Shown piece by piece: positions 1 through 8,677 of a DNA stretch of 38,706 nucleotides; position 1 is the stretch's first letter, and each line of letters opens with the position of its first letter. The notes beneath the pieces were generated by a model. The model worked only from the letters and a program-made list of their open reading frames with translations. It made no database searches and had not been told where the DNA came from. This DNA is from Bacteroidota bacterium. Its GTDB lineage: Bacteria; Bacteroidota; Bacteroidia; Chitinophagales; Chitinophagaceae. The stretch is taken from positions 1 to 38,706 of the forward strand of contig JAEYOL010000026.1 of assembly GCA_023411775.1 (NCBI GenBank). The letters run 5' to 3'. Position numbers and translations under genes: made by a program.

Positions 1-63
1 TACCTTAAGAAGAAGATTAGTGTTCGTGGTTAACTACATCAAAAATGATTTAATCGCTTATAT

Positions 64-365
64 AAAAAACACCGTCCGTGCGTTTTTTTCACTTGGTTTT
101 ATCAGGTTTTTGTGCTACTAGATGTCAGAAGCTTTAAGTGTCTGACAAAGGCTTGAAACAGGATGCTCTTTAAAAAAACATTTCTGACCGTTTTTTTCCC
201 TTGGCATTCTCACATTTTTTGATCTACCAGATGTCAGAAGCTTTAAGTGCCTGATCGAGCTCAAAGAGAACTTCCTTAAAAAAACGTTTCATATCCGTTT
301 TTTACACATGGTTTTCCCAGGCTTTTGAGCTACTAGATGTCGGAAGCTTTAAGTGTCTGACAAGC
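64..365. repeat. Three-copy ~108-bp module with two hairpins
   Basis: The gene-free stretch 1-412 holds three diverged copies of one module. The best conserved core, GATGTCAGAAGCTTTAAGTG, starts near 121, 230 and 336, so the period is about 109 and 106 bp. Each core has arms GTCAGA/TCTGAC around an 11-nt loop. Copy 2 (GTCAGA/CCTGAT) and copy 3 (GTCGGA/TCTGAC) change arm bases in ways that mostly keep G-U pairs in a plus-strand RNA; copy 2 has one A-C mismatch. About 30 nt before each core an A-tract and a T-tract form a second stem (64-70 with 82-88, 172-179 with 190-197, 279-286 with 296-303). The array lies just past the 3' end of the minus-strand gene at 413-2599. I see no open reading frame of note. 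Function unknown. Confidence 0.8.
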
Positions 366-412
366 GACTTCAAATCGGGCCCTCAAATACCCCGGCACCA
401 AAAATTTTCCCT

Positions 413-2599
413 CTATCTTTTTACGATCATCTGCTGTGCCGACTGTCCCCCATTACTGGCACGAATCACATACACCCCCGCCTGGAGACCATTCACATCA
501 ATTGTCTCTGTCCGACTGATCTTGTTTTTAACGATCGACTTCGTGAGCTTACCTGACATATCATACAACTCGAGCTTAATATTTTTCCCTTCCCATCCTG
601 CCGGAAGTTCCAGTTGGAAATAATTGCTGGCAGGGTTAGGATATACATTTATCGAGGTAATAGGCCCCGCGTTATTGATCCTAACCGTACGAAGGTCTGA
701 GTAAGAATATTTATCTGCTTCTATGATCTTGAGCCTGTAATAGAACACAGATTTCCCTGACTTGGCAACTGCGTCGGTATAGGTATAATTTCCTTTCCCG
801 TTTGCGTTTTCCAAACCGAAGAACAGGGCGATAGTCGCAAAGTTTTTACCGTCAAAGCTTCTTTCCAACTCGTACTTTGTACCGGCACTCTCCTCTTCGG
901 TGCTCCATGACAGTTTTACATCAGCATCCTGTAGCAATGCGCTAAAGCTTGTCAGTCGCACCGGGAGGATAAATCCATCTTCATTACAAGCCCACACATC
1001 GGAAAATGTGATACTAGCAACTGTACCCCCGGCTCCCTGGGTGGCACCATTAGGTATAAACTCAGTAACATGCGCTGAATTTGAAATCCCATTCGCACCG
1101 CCGTTTACAAGCCTGCTCACTGTTGTGGTTGTAGTCAGTATCATACCGCCACCACCACCGCCGCCGGGACCTTCAGCCTCATTGCTTAGGGGAAGCTGAT
1201 CGCCGCCTTTGCCACCATTTGCTTCCAGTGATACAGAGGTGATGCTGCCTGAAGCATTGAGGATGATCGCACCGCCACCACCGGCACCACCACCGGCATC
1301 GATAAAAGAGTTTTGCGTGCTAAAGCCATCCTGGCCATTTGCCGTGATCTTACCGCTACCGGAAATATTTCCATTGGCGAGCACATATACGATACCACCA
1401 CCATTTCCGCCATCGCCGGAAGAGTTGTTGTTGCCATCACCGGCACCACCACCACCACCCATGAACATACGGGTGTTGCCATGATAATCCAGCGGCCTGC
1501 CGCCAAAACCACCGACATTCTGCCTGCGGTCACCACCCCATGCGGTGTTACCGGGCCCTACTGATAAAGCATTTTGATTTGAACTTGAATAAGTATAACC
1601 TCCGCGTCCGCCGCCAGGGGATACATTATTGGCAAAACCTGAACTTTCAAGGTTCCAGGCGCTGGACCAGCCTGCTACGGATTTATCTTTAATACCGGTT
1701 CCGTTCCAGGAAGTCAATACGCCATTTACACCTGCATTGGACCCGCCACCGCCACCGGCGTTGTGTCCATTACCACCACCGCCACCGTTGGCCGGTGCAC
1801 CACGACCATAAGCTCCATTAAGAAATGTGTTATAATCGTCTGAATTACCTGCGATACTCTCACCTTTTGAAGCAGCCGTATTAGGTGAACTGATCCTGTA
1901 TAAGGTAATAACTGACTCGCCACTTGTCGAACTTACATTCTTAATATCTACCCCTCCACGAAACCCGATATGGTTTGCAGAAATAGTTCCATTAATATTC
2001 ATATTGCCCTGTGCCTCCAAGGCTGCCACGCCGCCTGTTTCACCAGACCAGGCACGGCCAGTGATTGTTACGCCGGCACTTACACTCAGTGTACTGAAGC
2101 GTGGTATCCTGATCACCTGGGTTCTGCCTCTTCCCGCTTGTGTGTACGAATTGTTCAGACCCTCACAGAGGAAAATGGTATTCGCCGAAACCTGGTAAAC
2201 CGTCCTTAATTCATAATTACCAGTGTTGTGATAATTAGTGATCTGGCCGTAGCTGGAATTATCGGTAGTAGCGATATCTGCGCCCTGCACCTGGACGATC
2301 ATGATCAGGTCGCCGGGACTCAAAACATCAGAAGCGAAAACATTGACTGAATTGGTAAACGAGTAAGATCCGCTTAGCTGGGATACATTAGATACCGTTA
2401 ACGAAAGTGATCCCGCGTTAACCGAACTTGCAAGAGTTGTGTAGCGGTTCAGGATATAAGTACCAGGAACATTAAAGCTGCCAGCGCCATCCTTTCCTTT
2501 AAAATCCTGCGCCCTGAGCGCGGAGAAAAAAATAAGAGCGATACTAAGGATAAGCAGTTTCTTTGACCTAATAGGCCCACAGGGTAAATTTGTTTTCAT
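413..2599 (-). CDS. Secreted Gly-rich protein with T9SS C-terminal sorting domain
   Basis: Predicted 728-aa exported surface protein. Residues 1-31 form a signal peptide with a hydrophobic stretch LLILSIALIFFSAL ending at LRAQ. The middle, about 260-500, is rich in poly-glycine runs alternating with short beta-like segments (for example residues 271-276, 381-385 and 479-485), as in repetitive adhesin-like surface proteins. Residues about 545-642 resemble the module often found before a sorting domain (LPVRLTSFSA, then a FYYRLK strand). The last ~75 residues are a typical type A sorting domain with VYPNPASN near 652-659, LYDMSGK and LQAGVYVIR, so export by the type IX system and surface anchoring or release is expected. 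No catalytic motif was recognised, and the specific role is unknown. It is transcribed away from the gene at 3071. The poly-Gly DNA creates long spurious frames on both strands. Confidence 0.9.
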   Translation of the reverse strand: MKTNLPCGPIRSKKLLILSIALIFFSALRAQDFKGKDGAGSFNVPGTYILNRYTTLASSVNAGSLSLTVSNVSQLSGSYSFTNSVNVFASDVLSPGDLIMIVQVQGADIATTDNSSYGQITNYHNTGNYELRTVYQVSANTIFLCEGLNNSYTQAGRGRTQVIRIPRFSTLSVSAGVTITGRAWSGETGGVAALEAQGNMNINGTISANHIGFRGGVDIKNVSSTSGESVITLYRISSPNTAASKGESIAGNSDDYNTFLNGAYGRGAPANGGGGGNGHNAGGGGGSNAGVNGVLTSWNGTGIKDKSVAGWSSAWNLESSGFANNVSPGGGRGGYTYSSSNQNALSVGPGNTAWGGDRRQNVGGFGGRPLDYHGNTRMFMGGGGGAGDGNNNSSGDGGNGGGIVYVLANGNISGSGKITANGQDGFSTQNSFIDAGGGAGGGGAIILNASGSITSVSLEANGGKGGDQLPLSNEAEGPGGGGGGGMILTTTTTVSRLVNGGANGISNSAHVTEFIPNGATQGAGGTVASITFSDVWACNEDGFILPVRLTSFSALLQDADVKLSWSTEEESAGTKYELERSFDGKNFATIALFFGLENANGKGNYTYTDAVAKSGKSVFYYRLKIIEADKYSYSDLRTVRINNAGPITSINVYPNPASNYFQLELPAGWEGKNIKLELYDMSGKLTKSIVKNKISRTETIDVNGLQAGVYVIRASNGGQSAQQMIVKR

Positions 2600-2686
2600 A
2601 CTATAGGGTTTACGGGTTTGACAGTGCGAAGCGCTTGGGCATCGTGAATGAACGAAAGCGCTAACGTATCTCTGTCATTCGGGGAT

Positions 2687-2717
2687 CAAAAATATACTTG
2701 GTTATTTTACTTTGCAA
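2687..2717 (-). promoter_or_regulatory. Bacteroidota-type promoter for the T9SS protein at 413-2599
   Basis: Read on the minus strand, TATTTTTG (2694-2687) matches the -7 consensus TAnnTTTG. A TTG (2716-2714) lies 19 bp upstream, at the position expected for the -33 box. Transcription would start near 2680, leaving a leader of about 80 nt before the ATG at 2599. Based on motif match only. Confidence 0.5.
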
Positions 2718-2982
2718 GTTTTACGCGTATATTTTCCCATAAATTGCCGTATTTTATACATAGTAAATATTCATCTTATTTAATTTCAACCGATTAAGTA
2801 TAAATAAAAACACTATTTTTTTCGCTATTGTACATGCGTAACTTTACGATCTGAAGGGCTTAAATAGTGTAATTTTATGTTGCGGACGGTCGAAACTTCA
2901 AGTTTTAACGGTCAAATTTTAAGCCCTGCACGCTTGTCTTCATGCAACGAATCCTGGTAAAGCGGTGTCATCCTGCCTGAAT

Positions 2983-3011
2983 ACCGGTGTGCCCAGCCAG
3001 GGCAGGCCGGT
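2983..3011. other. Imperfect hairpin in the 2600-3070 intergenic gap
   Basis: The 471-bp gap between the divergent genes at 413-2599 and 3071-3784 is AT-rich and holds no convincing gene. Besides the minus-strand promoter it contains a GC-rich hairpin: arms ACCGGTGTGCCC (2983-2994) and GGGCAGGCCGGT (3000-3011) pair over 12 positions with one G-U and one G-G mismatch around a 5-nt loop. It lies 60 bp before the ATG at 3071. It could be a leader structure of that gene or a relic of a repeat. A seven-codon frame, 3033-3056, sits between the hairpin and the gene; I attach no function to it. Confidence 0.45.
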
Positions 3012-3070
3012 ACATTAATAATATATATAACAATGAATGCGGAGCTGTATCCGTGAAAAATCTTATTTAA

Positions 3071-3784
3071 ATGATGACCAATTTGAAGTGGCGCTCTTGT
3101 GGAATATTTTTAATGATCGTTGTGCTGATGAGTGGATGTTTGAAATCAGATCCGCCCGGACCCAATACCCCGAAAACTTTTATCTCCCTGATGCACCTCG
3201 CGCCAACAGCCCCGGCGCTGGATGTTTATTTCAATGACAACCGTGTTTCCAATAATGCATTTACACCTGGTGCAGTGACCTCAGGGTATAACGGTGTAGA
3301 CCACGGTTTTTTCACTGTCAAATTTAAGAAGGCGGGGGCTGATAGCCTGGTAACAGAGATCCCGCAGGCACTCTACGACTCCATGAGTTTTTATACTTTG
3401 ATGATATATAACGAGCAGGTGGATGGCCCTGCCAAAGTATTACGTATCAGGGATGATTTTGCCGGGCTGGCTTCTACCAAACCCTATTACCGGTTTTTTC
3501 ACGCCAGTCCAAATATTGCAGAAGTTGACCTGTATATAGATAATGTATTAATTGAGTCTGACCGTTCACATGCAGATAATACCGGTTTTGAACTTTATAA
3601 TAAATTCTCTGAGATCGCCTCAGGCAGTCATACCCTCGAGGTTCGCCTGGCAGGTACAGGTACCGTGGTGGCTACCACCAACATCGAATTGATCCAGGGT
3701 AATGCGTACACCTTTTACCTGAAAGGTCTTGAAGGTGGCACAGGAAACAACCAGGTCACCCTGTCTGTCCTCCGCGCAGTTTAA
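3071..3784 (+). CDS. DUF4397 domain lipoprotein
   Basis: 237-aa envelope lipoprotein. The N terminus has a short charged region, a hydrophobic stretch (CGIFLMIVVLMSGC) and a lipobox LMSGC, so cleavage before the cysteine near residue 22 and lipid anchoring are expected. The mature part (TFISLMHLAPTAPALDVYF, then FFHASPNIAEVDLYID, then a strand-rich end) matches the two-lobed DUF4397 pattern of repeated 'HASP..p.vDvyid' strands found in many Bacteroidota lipoproteins. Its function is not known; related domains sit in surface or periplasmic beta-sandwich proteins. Two ATG codons in tandem (3071, 3074) could start it. A strong hairpin follows the stop codon, so it is probably transcribed alone. 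Confidence 0.85.
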   Translation: MMTNLKWRSCGIFLMIVVLMSGCLKSDPPGPNTPKTFISLMHLAPTAPALDVYFNDNRVSNNAFTPGAVTSGYNGVDHGFFTVKFKKAGADSLVTEIPQALYDSMSFYTLMIYNEQVDGPAKVLRIRDDFAGLASTKPYYRFFHASPNIAEVDLYIDNVLIESDRSHADNTGFELYNKFSEIASGSHTLEVRLAGTGTVVATTNIELIQGNAYTFYLKGLEGGTGNNQVTLSVLRAV

Positions 3785-3808
3785 AAGTATTGCTTCTCAG
3801 CATTTCGG

Positions 3809-3849
3809 GAATTACTGGTATTTTCTATATGTGAAAATGCCAGTAGTTC
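3809..3849 (+). terminator. 17-bp hairpin after the DUF4397 gene
   Basis: Arms 3809-3825 and 3833-3849 pair over all 17 positions around a 7-nt loop. The two non-Watson-Crick positions (3812/3846 and 3819/3839) are both G-U in a plus-strand transcript and would be A-C in the opposite transcript, which suggests the RNA is read on the plus strand. The T-tract that follows is poor, so this may be a terminator or a 3'-end stabiliser. Confidence 0.65.
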
Positions 3850-3973
3850 TGGCTTTGCCGCATTCCTCCGATCTAAAACAGGAATGAAATTTCTTACCAA
3901 CATTTATTGGAACTACGGGGATTTTTTAAAATATTTATAGGTGATTGTGAGTATAAACTAACTGTTAACCACC

Positions 3974-4360
3974 ATGAACCTTAGCAACCACCTCATTTAC
4001 TGGATCGCCCGTTTTCCAAAAACCATGACGATCGAACTGGAAGATCTTGTTGAGGCACTTCAATACAAGATTCCAGGCATTGAACTTAGCGGTACCAATT
4101 TTAGCGGCGGCTTCGAAATTTTTATCCCGATGGATGGCATCACTTATGCCAATGATGAGGGATTACTACGACAGCACTACATTGTGATCACTGTCGACTC
4201 TATCAGGAATGCAGCCCGCGTTTTTATCTACAAAGAAGAGAGACTTACGGCAACCTTCGACATGATAAGGGAACCCTTCTGCCAGGTAGTAGCAGCCGTG
4301 AAGGAGTATATCAAGGAACACAAAGCGGTTGACAAACTACTTTGCAAGTTCATCCAATAG
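3974..4360 (+). CDS. Hypothetical 128-aa protein
   Basis: I do not recognise this protein. It starts at ATG 3974, has no signal peptide or membrane segment and looks soluble and cytoplasmic. The first part is mixed (LIYWIARFPKTMTIELEDLVEAL), the middle is strand-like with an IEIFIPMDG-type stretch and a YIVITVDSIRNAARVFIYKEE hairpin, and the C terminus is helical and lysine-rich. The gene ends 6 bp before the stop codon of convergent xth, with no terminator between them. The region ahead (3850-3973) holds only the hairpin tail and AT-rich sequence. Coding is supported by the clean frame and lack of competing frames, not by homology. Confidence 0.65.
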   Translation: MNLSNHLIYWIARFPKTMTIELEDLVEALQYKIPGIELSGTNFSGGFEIFIPMDGITYANDEGLLRQHYIVITVDSIRNAARVFIYKEERLTATFDMIREPFCQVVAAVKEYIKEHKAVDKLLCKFIQ

Positions 4361-4366
4361 ATCAGG

Positions 4367-5143
4367 CTACTTATTTTTTAATTCTATCCAAACCGGCGCA
4401 TGATCGCTCGTTTTTTCCCATCCGCGAACATGCCTGTCTACACCTGCTTTGCGAAGACGCGGCACAAGCTCAGGGCTAAGCAGGAAATGATCGATCCTTA
4501 GTCCCGCGTCGCGGGCGTAGGCATTTCGAAAATAATCCCAGAAAGTATAGATCTTCTCACCCGGATACAATTTTCGTAAGGCGTCGGTCCATCCCTGGCC
4601 AATCAGTTTACTGAACGCTTCCCGCACTTCAATACGAAATAGGGCGTCATTGATCCAGCGTTCGGGTTTATAGACATCAAGCTCAGTAGGCATCACATTA
4701 AAATCTCCCACCAGCATTGCTGGCTGTTTAGCTGCCAGCATTTTTTTTGCATGCGCCCCCAGTCGCTTAAACCATTTTAGCTTGTACTCGAATTTGGGAC
4801 CTGGATAAGGATTACCATTTGGAAGATATATACAACCTATGAGTATGCCGTTGACATTAGCTTCGATATACCGACTGTGCATATCTTCCGGGTCTCCCGG
4901 TAATGCCCGTCTCACTTCTTCAGGCTTTCCCTTTTTTGATAAAATCGCAACACCGTTCCAACTCTTCTGACCATGCCAGATAGCCTCATAGCCCGCTTCC
5001 TTAATACTGTGCTCAGGAAATTTTTCACCAGGTGCTTTCAATTCCTGGAGACACACGATATCCGGTGATGTTTCGTCAAGCCAACGCAGCAATACCGGCA
5101 ACCTGCCGTTGACGCCATTTACATTATAGGTTGCAATCCGCAT
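4367..5143 (-). CDS. xth: Exodeoxyribonuclease III
   Basis: 258-aa AP endonuclease / 3'-5' exonuclease of base excision repair; it cuts the backbone at abasic sites using a divalent metal. The length is close to E. coli XthA (268 aa). Visible active-site features of the exonuclease-endonuclease-phosphatase fold are N7 in TYNVNG, E34 in CLQELK, D147 and N149 in VGDFNV, and D247-H248 in TSDHAPVW. The RIDHFLLS stretch before the last motif is also typical. It is a single gene on the minus strand, convergent with the hypothetical gene at 3974. No unusual insertions or lost residues were seen. Confidence 0.95.
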   Translation of the reverse strand: MRIATYNVNGVNGRLPVLLRWLDETSPDIVCLQELKAPGEKFPEHSIKEAGYEAIWHGQKSWNGVAILSKKGKPEEVRRALPGDPEDMHSRYIEANVNGILIGCIYLPNGNPYPGPKFEYKLKWFKRLGAHAKKMLAAKQPAMLVGDFNVMPTELDVYKPERWINDALFRIEVREAFSKLIGQGWTDALRKLYPGEKIYTFWDYFRNAYARDAGLRIDHFLLSPELVPRLRKAGVDRHVRGWEKTSDHAPVWIELKNK

Positions 5144-5253
5144 GTTGTTTTTATTTATGAATTGTCACTTACTACGATCTCACACAAAAATCCATCCACT
5201 TTTCTAATTTTTCCGATGGCCAAAAGAAAGAGCACTCACTACATCACGGAATG

Positions 5254-7674
5254 TTATTCAATTCTTGGCAATTCTGAATTCCCGCCATTTATATTAAGCA
5301 GGACCTTTGTTACCTTATTGTCGGCACCTTTTTCAAAACGCAACCGTGCATTGATCTCTTTAATAACAAACTCGTTTTCCGAAACTGGATGTAATTGCAA
5401 TCTCGACTGTTCATTTGGATGAGCATAGAATTTCCCATTCTCCTCCAAAATGGTCACAACAGTATTGGCACCGAGTCTATATTTACCAACGTATTGATTA
5501 AACACTGACGGGTTCATTTCAACGATCTTCTCCTCAGCCAGCTTTTCAGCTTTCAATTCCTGGCCACCCTGGTAAAATATCGCATGTTTTATCTCGCCTG
5601 ACTCTTCTTTAATGAATTTTACTCTTGCTTCTACAACTTTCCAGAAAAATTCGTTCTCGGATGCAGGAAAAATTTCGAATTTGGGTTCACTGGCAAACTG
5701 TGCAAACAACTTATCTCCCTCGGTAGAAAATGTCATCACCCCAATATTCCCGAGCTGGTATCGACCGGTGTATTGTTCCAGGTTAGCGGGTTTAATGCTG
5801 GCAACAGCATACGAAGTTTGCGCTTCCATTTTATTCCATAAAAAAGCCTCTGCTATTTTTTCCGGGCTAAAATTTACCTGCGGGTCGGAGGTATTGGTAA
5901 ACATCACCACGGTGAGCTTATCTTCAGGATAATAGGCAAGTTGCGTCAAAAATCCATTTAATCCGCCGCTATGCCCGATAGCATCGACATTCCGGTATTT
6001 ATACATGCCAAGTCCATATCCATACTTCGGGGATGCCTGTTCACCGTTATTTAGCACCACGGGTGTAATTATAGCCTTGTAACTTTCTTCACTCAGCACC
6101 TTACCATTATGCAGTGCCTGGTTCCATTTCAAAAGGTCATCCACGGTTGAATACATGGCGCCTGCAGCGCCGGCCCATGACATATCCCAGTTAAGGCTTG
6201 GCTCAAATTTGTTCTCATTGTTGCGTGAATACCCTTTTGCCTCCTTATCCAGTTTAATACCCGCGTAGTGTATACCGGTTTTTTTCATCTGTAAGGGATC
6301 AAAAAACGTCTCTTTGAGAAAATCATCATAGGATTTACCTGAAACTTTGCTAATAATGTAACCCAATAGAAAATATCCGGAGTTATTGTATTGATATCGC
6401 TCCCCGGGATTAAAGTCGTACGGATCATTTATAAAAAAAGAGATCAGTGAATCCGGTGTAATTGTTTTTGTAACCCGGCTGATAAACTCAGGCTTACCGG
6501 TGTAACTGTGAATACCGGAAGTATGTGTGAGGAGATGATGGATGGTAACTTCATCACCTCTGGGAAAATCAGGGAGATACTTCGACAATTTATCCTTCAC
6601 ACCTAGCAGGCCTTTTTCCTGCAACTTCATGATAGCACAAGCCGTAAACTGTTTGGTAACCGACCCTATCCGAAATTTTGTTTCGGGCGTAACGCGGGCC
6701 TTTGCAGCCAGGTCAGCGTATCCAAAGCCTTTCCTGTTTACCACCTTACCGTCCTTTGCCACCAGTATCGCCATACCCGGTGAGAGTTTATCATTTAACG
6801 AAGTGTAATATTGATCGATAAGCGTTTCCCCAGGTGGTACAGGTTTATCAGTAGCGCCTTTTTCCAATAAGAGTTGTACTACCTCTTTTCTGCCACTAAC
6901 CTTTGCCACCACGATCGGCAATAAACCATTCTCATCAGCCATGTTCAAATTAGCGCCATGATCAGCCAGCATTTTCACTTTGTCCAAAGCACCCGCTGAA
7001 GAAGCTTTGGTAAGATGCCGCGCCAGCGTCTTTTTATCCAATAGCCTGGCTGTGAACCCCCACCCTCCCCTCATGTCCTGGACTTTCAATAAGATCTGGT
7101 TACTCCCCTTTTTAAGTTCAAGAGGTACAAGATCATTATCTTTTTCAATGCCACGTGGTGTCCAATTCTCGTGCACCAGTTTGCCGTTATGCCACACTTT
7201 CACACCATCATCGCTTCCCACAGCAAGCATAACTTTCGTCGGCTGGCTTGCTTTTATCTCTGCCAACGCATAAGCGTACACAAAATCCTTTCCACCAAAA
7301 ATGCCGTCGAGATCGATGATATCATTGTTCTGGGATACCTGCTTCCAACTGACATTATTGTCCGCGGATGCAAACGCTGGTACAGACTGACCCGATACCA
7401 CTTTCAAATTGGAAGTAAAGTCGGCTTTGAATGCCTCTTCCTGTACGGAGTCGTCCGGTGCACTCGAATCTTTAGTTATAGTAAACGGGCCAGCCACCAG
7501 CCAGTGCTGCATGAACTTGCCGGCCGGGATGAGTTCATAACTTGCTTTACCATATCCTCCCTGGGGATCTTGCTTTACAACTTGTGTGAATGCGGTTTCA
7601 AGGTTTGCGATAAAAAGTAGAATGGACAGAAGGGGGAACAATGAGAGTCTCCCAAAGGCAGGCCTGGCTTCCAT
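5254..7674 (-). CDS. Multi-domain secreted serine hydrolase (class C beta-lactamase-like)
   Basis: 806-aa exported protein in four parts. Residues 1-30 are a signal peptide. About 55-215 form a beta-sandwich with WLVAGPFTI, VMLAVGSDDGVKVWHNGKLV and ILLKVQDMRGGWGFTARL, like carbohydrate-binding or PA14-type modules of glycan-acting enzymes. About 226-275 contain roughly one and a half ankyrin repeats (LADHGANLNMADENGLLPI, then VVQLLLEKGA). About 285-610 are the serine beta-lactamase/DD-peptidase domain with S338-V-T-K341, Y429-N-N431 and H568-S-G-G. The last ~190 residues hold two DUF3471-like repeats (QYTGRYQLG and QYVGKYRLG). Substrate unknown; such enzymes include esterases and D-amino-acid peptidases, and beta-lactam hydrolysis should not be assumed. 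It lies upstream of xth in the same direction, 110 bp away. Confidence 0.88.
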   Translation of the reverse strand: MEARPAFGRLSLFPLLSILLFIANLETAFTQVVKQDPQGGYGKASYELIPAGKFMQHWLVAGPFTITKDSSAPDDSVQEEAFKADFTSNLKVVSGQSVPAFASADNNVSWKQVSQNNDIIDLDGIFGGKDFVYAYALAEIKASQPTKVMLAVGSDDGVKVWHNGKLVHENWTPRGIEKDNDLVPLELKKGSNQILLKVQDMRGGWGFTARLLDKKTLARHLTKASSAGALDKVKMLADHGANLNMADENGLLPIVVAKVSGRKEVVQLLLEKGATDKPVPPGETLIDQYYTSLNDKLSPGMAILVAKDGKVVNRKGFGYADLAAKARVTPETKFRIGSVTKQFTACAIMKLQEKGLLGVKDKLSKYLPDFPRGDEVTIHHLLTHTSGIHSYTGKPEFISRVTKTITPDSLISFFINDPYDFNPGERYQYNNSGYFLLGYIISKVSGKSYDDFLKETFFDPLQMKKTGIHYAGIKLDKEAKGYSRNNENKFEPSLNWDMSWAGAAGAMYSTVDDLLKWNQALHNGKVLSEESYKAIITPVVLNNGEQASPKYGYGLGMYKYRNVDAIGHSGGLNGFLTQLAYYPEDKLTVVMFTNTSDPQVNFSPEKIAEAFLWNKMEAQTSYAVASIKPANLEQYTGRYQLGNIGVMTFSTEGDKLFAQFASEPKFEIFPASENEFFWKVVEARVKFIKEESGEIKHAIFYQGGQELKAEKLAEEKIVEMNPSVFNQYVGKYRLGANTVVTILEENGKFYAHPNEQSRLQLHPVSENEFVIKEINARLRFEKGADNKVTKVLLNINGGNSELPRIE

Positions 7675-7764
7675 GTTAATTGATTTGTATGGAATTTACT
7701 AAATAAATCCTGTGCCGGACACCCCGGGCCTCAAATTGCCATTTACTTAACGATCGGGATTTTT

Positions 7765-8433
7765 TCATCCTATCACAAAACGACTGGTGCTTTTCCATCC
7801 ATTCCCAAAAAAGTTAACGAAATATATTCCCTCCTTCAACGAAGGGATTGCTACCGGTATTAAATCACGTGCTCCATTCAGGTCTTTTGCGAACACTTCA
7901 ACTCCGGAAGTAGAAACGATGGTAAGACGTTCGACAGGGAAACTCGCCTGGACATTGATCATATTACCTCTGACCATATTGCCCTGCAATTGAACAGGCA
8001 ATACTATGATGCCCTTTGGCATGATTGCGCCTGAATGAACCCAACTGCCCTCGCTATTCTCTGTACTAACGCGATACAGCAAAGGCCGGGTATCACGGAT
8101 ATAATGCCGGTAATTATAAAGTCCGTTATGACCCGTTACCTGCTCACCACGAATAAAGTTGATGCCGTCAAAACTATATTCAACCACAAACTTATTGCTG
8201 GTTGCTGTTTCTCCCGCCTGCCATTGCACTTCATTGTAGCCATCATTTTGCAATACCTGGAATGAAGACAGGTTGAAGCTGTTAAATTGTTTCGCGGTTT
8301 CGGGCCTGGTATTATCTTTCTGTGTGATGATATGTTGCTGCGCAGATACCTTCATTGAAAAAAATATCAAAAGGAAGAGTGATGTCATCCTTAAATAAAT
8401 ACTCCCCGGATTTAGCAAAATATTATGTTTCAT
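7765..8433 (-). CDS. Small secreted protein with a T9SS-like sorting domain
   Basis: 222-aa exported protein. A signal peptide is clear (MTSLFLLIFFSMKVSAQ), but it is preceded by 15 residues, so the true start may be the internal ATG at residue 16 rather than the one at 8433. Residues about 50-140 form the fibronectin-like module common before sorting domains (VQWQAGETATSNKFVVEYSF, then LLYRVST). The last ~75 residues (INVQASFPVERLTIVSTSG, then LKEGIYFVNFF) look like a diverged type A T9SS sorting domain without the usual YPNP. There is no catalytic domain, so it is essentially a module plus an export tag. It shares its architecture with the C-terminal thirds of the proteins at 413 and 29103. 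Confidence 0.75.
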   Translation of the reverse strand: MKHNILLNPGSIYLRMTSLFLLIFFSMKVSAQQHIITQKDNTRPETAKQFNSFNLSSFQVLQNDGYNEVQWQAGETATSNKFVVEYSFDGINFIRGEQVTGHNGLYNYRHYIRDTRPLLYRVSTENSEGSWVHSGAIMPKGIIVLPVQLQGNMVRGNMINVQASFPVERLTIVSTSGVEVFAKDLNGARDLIPVAIPSLKEGIYFVNFFGNGWKSTSRFVIG

Positions 8434-8677
8434 GGTACATTGCTTTTCTCATATACAATAAGACAAATAGAATGCCCCTCCGGCATATTCCCTACATGAT
8501 CATCATCCCCAGGGGTTTAGGTCGTTTACACTCATTTTCACACGATGATTTCCTGTCCTTTCAATTCCACAAAATGCGGTATCAGCTACTAATACAATAA
8601 TTAGTGGATAATAAAAATTTCCAGCAACTACAGCGGATGATTTAATTTTAGGCTACGATCAATTCAAAACATTCAAT

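Noticed and set aside
900..1923. Several long frames opposite or inside the Gly-rich T9SS gene
   Set aside because: They are Pro-, Val- or Ala-rich shadows of the poly-glycine codons of the real gene.
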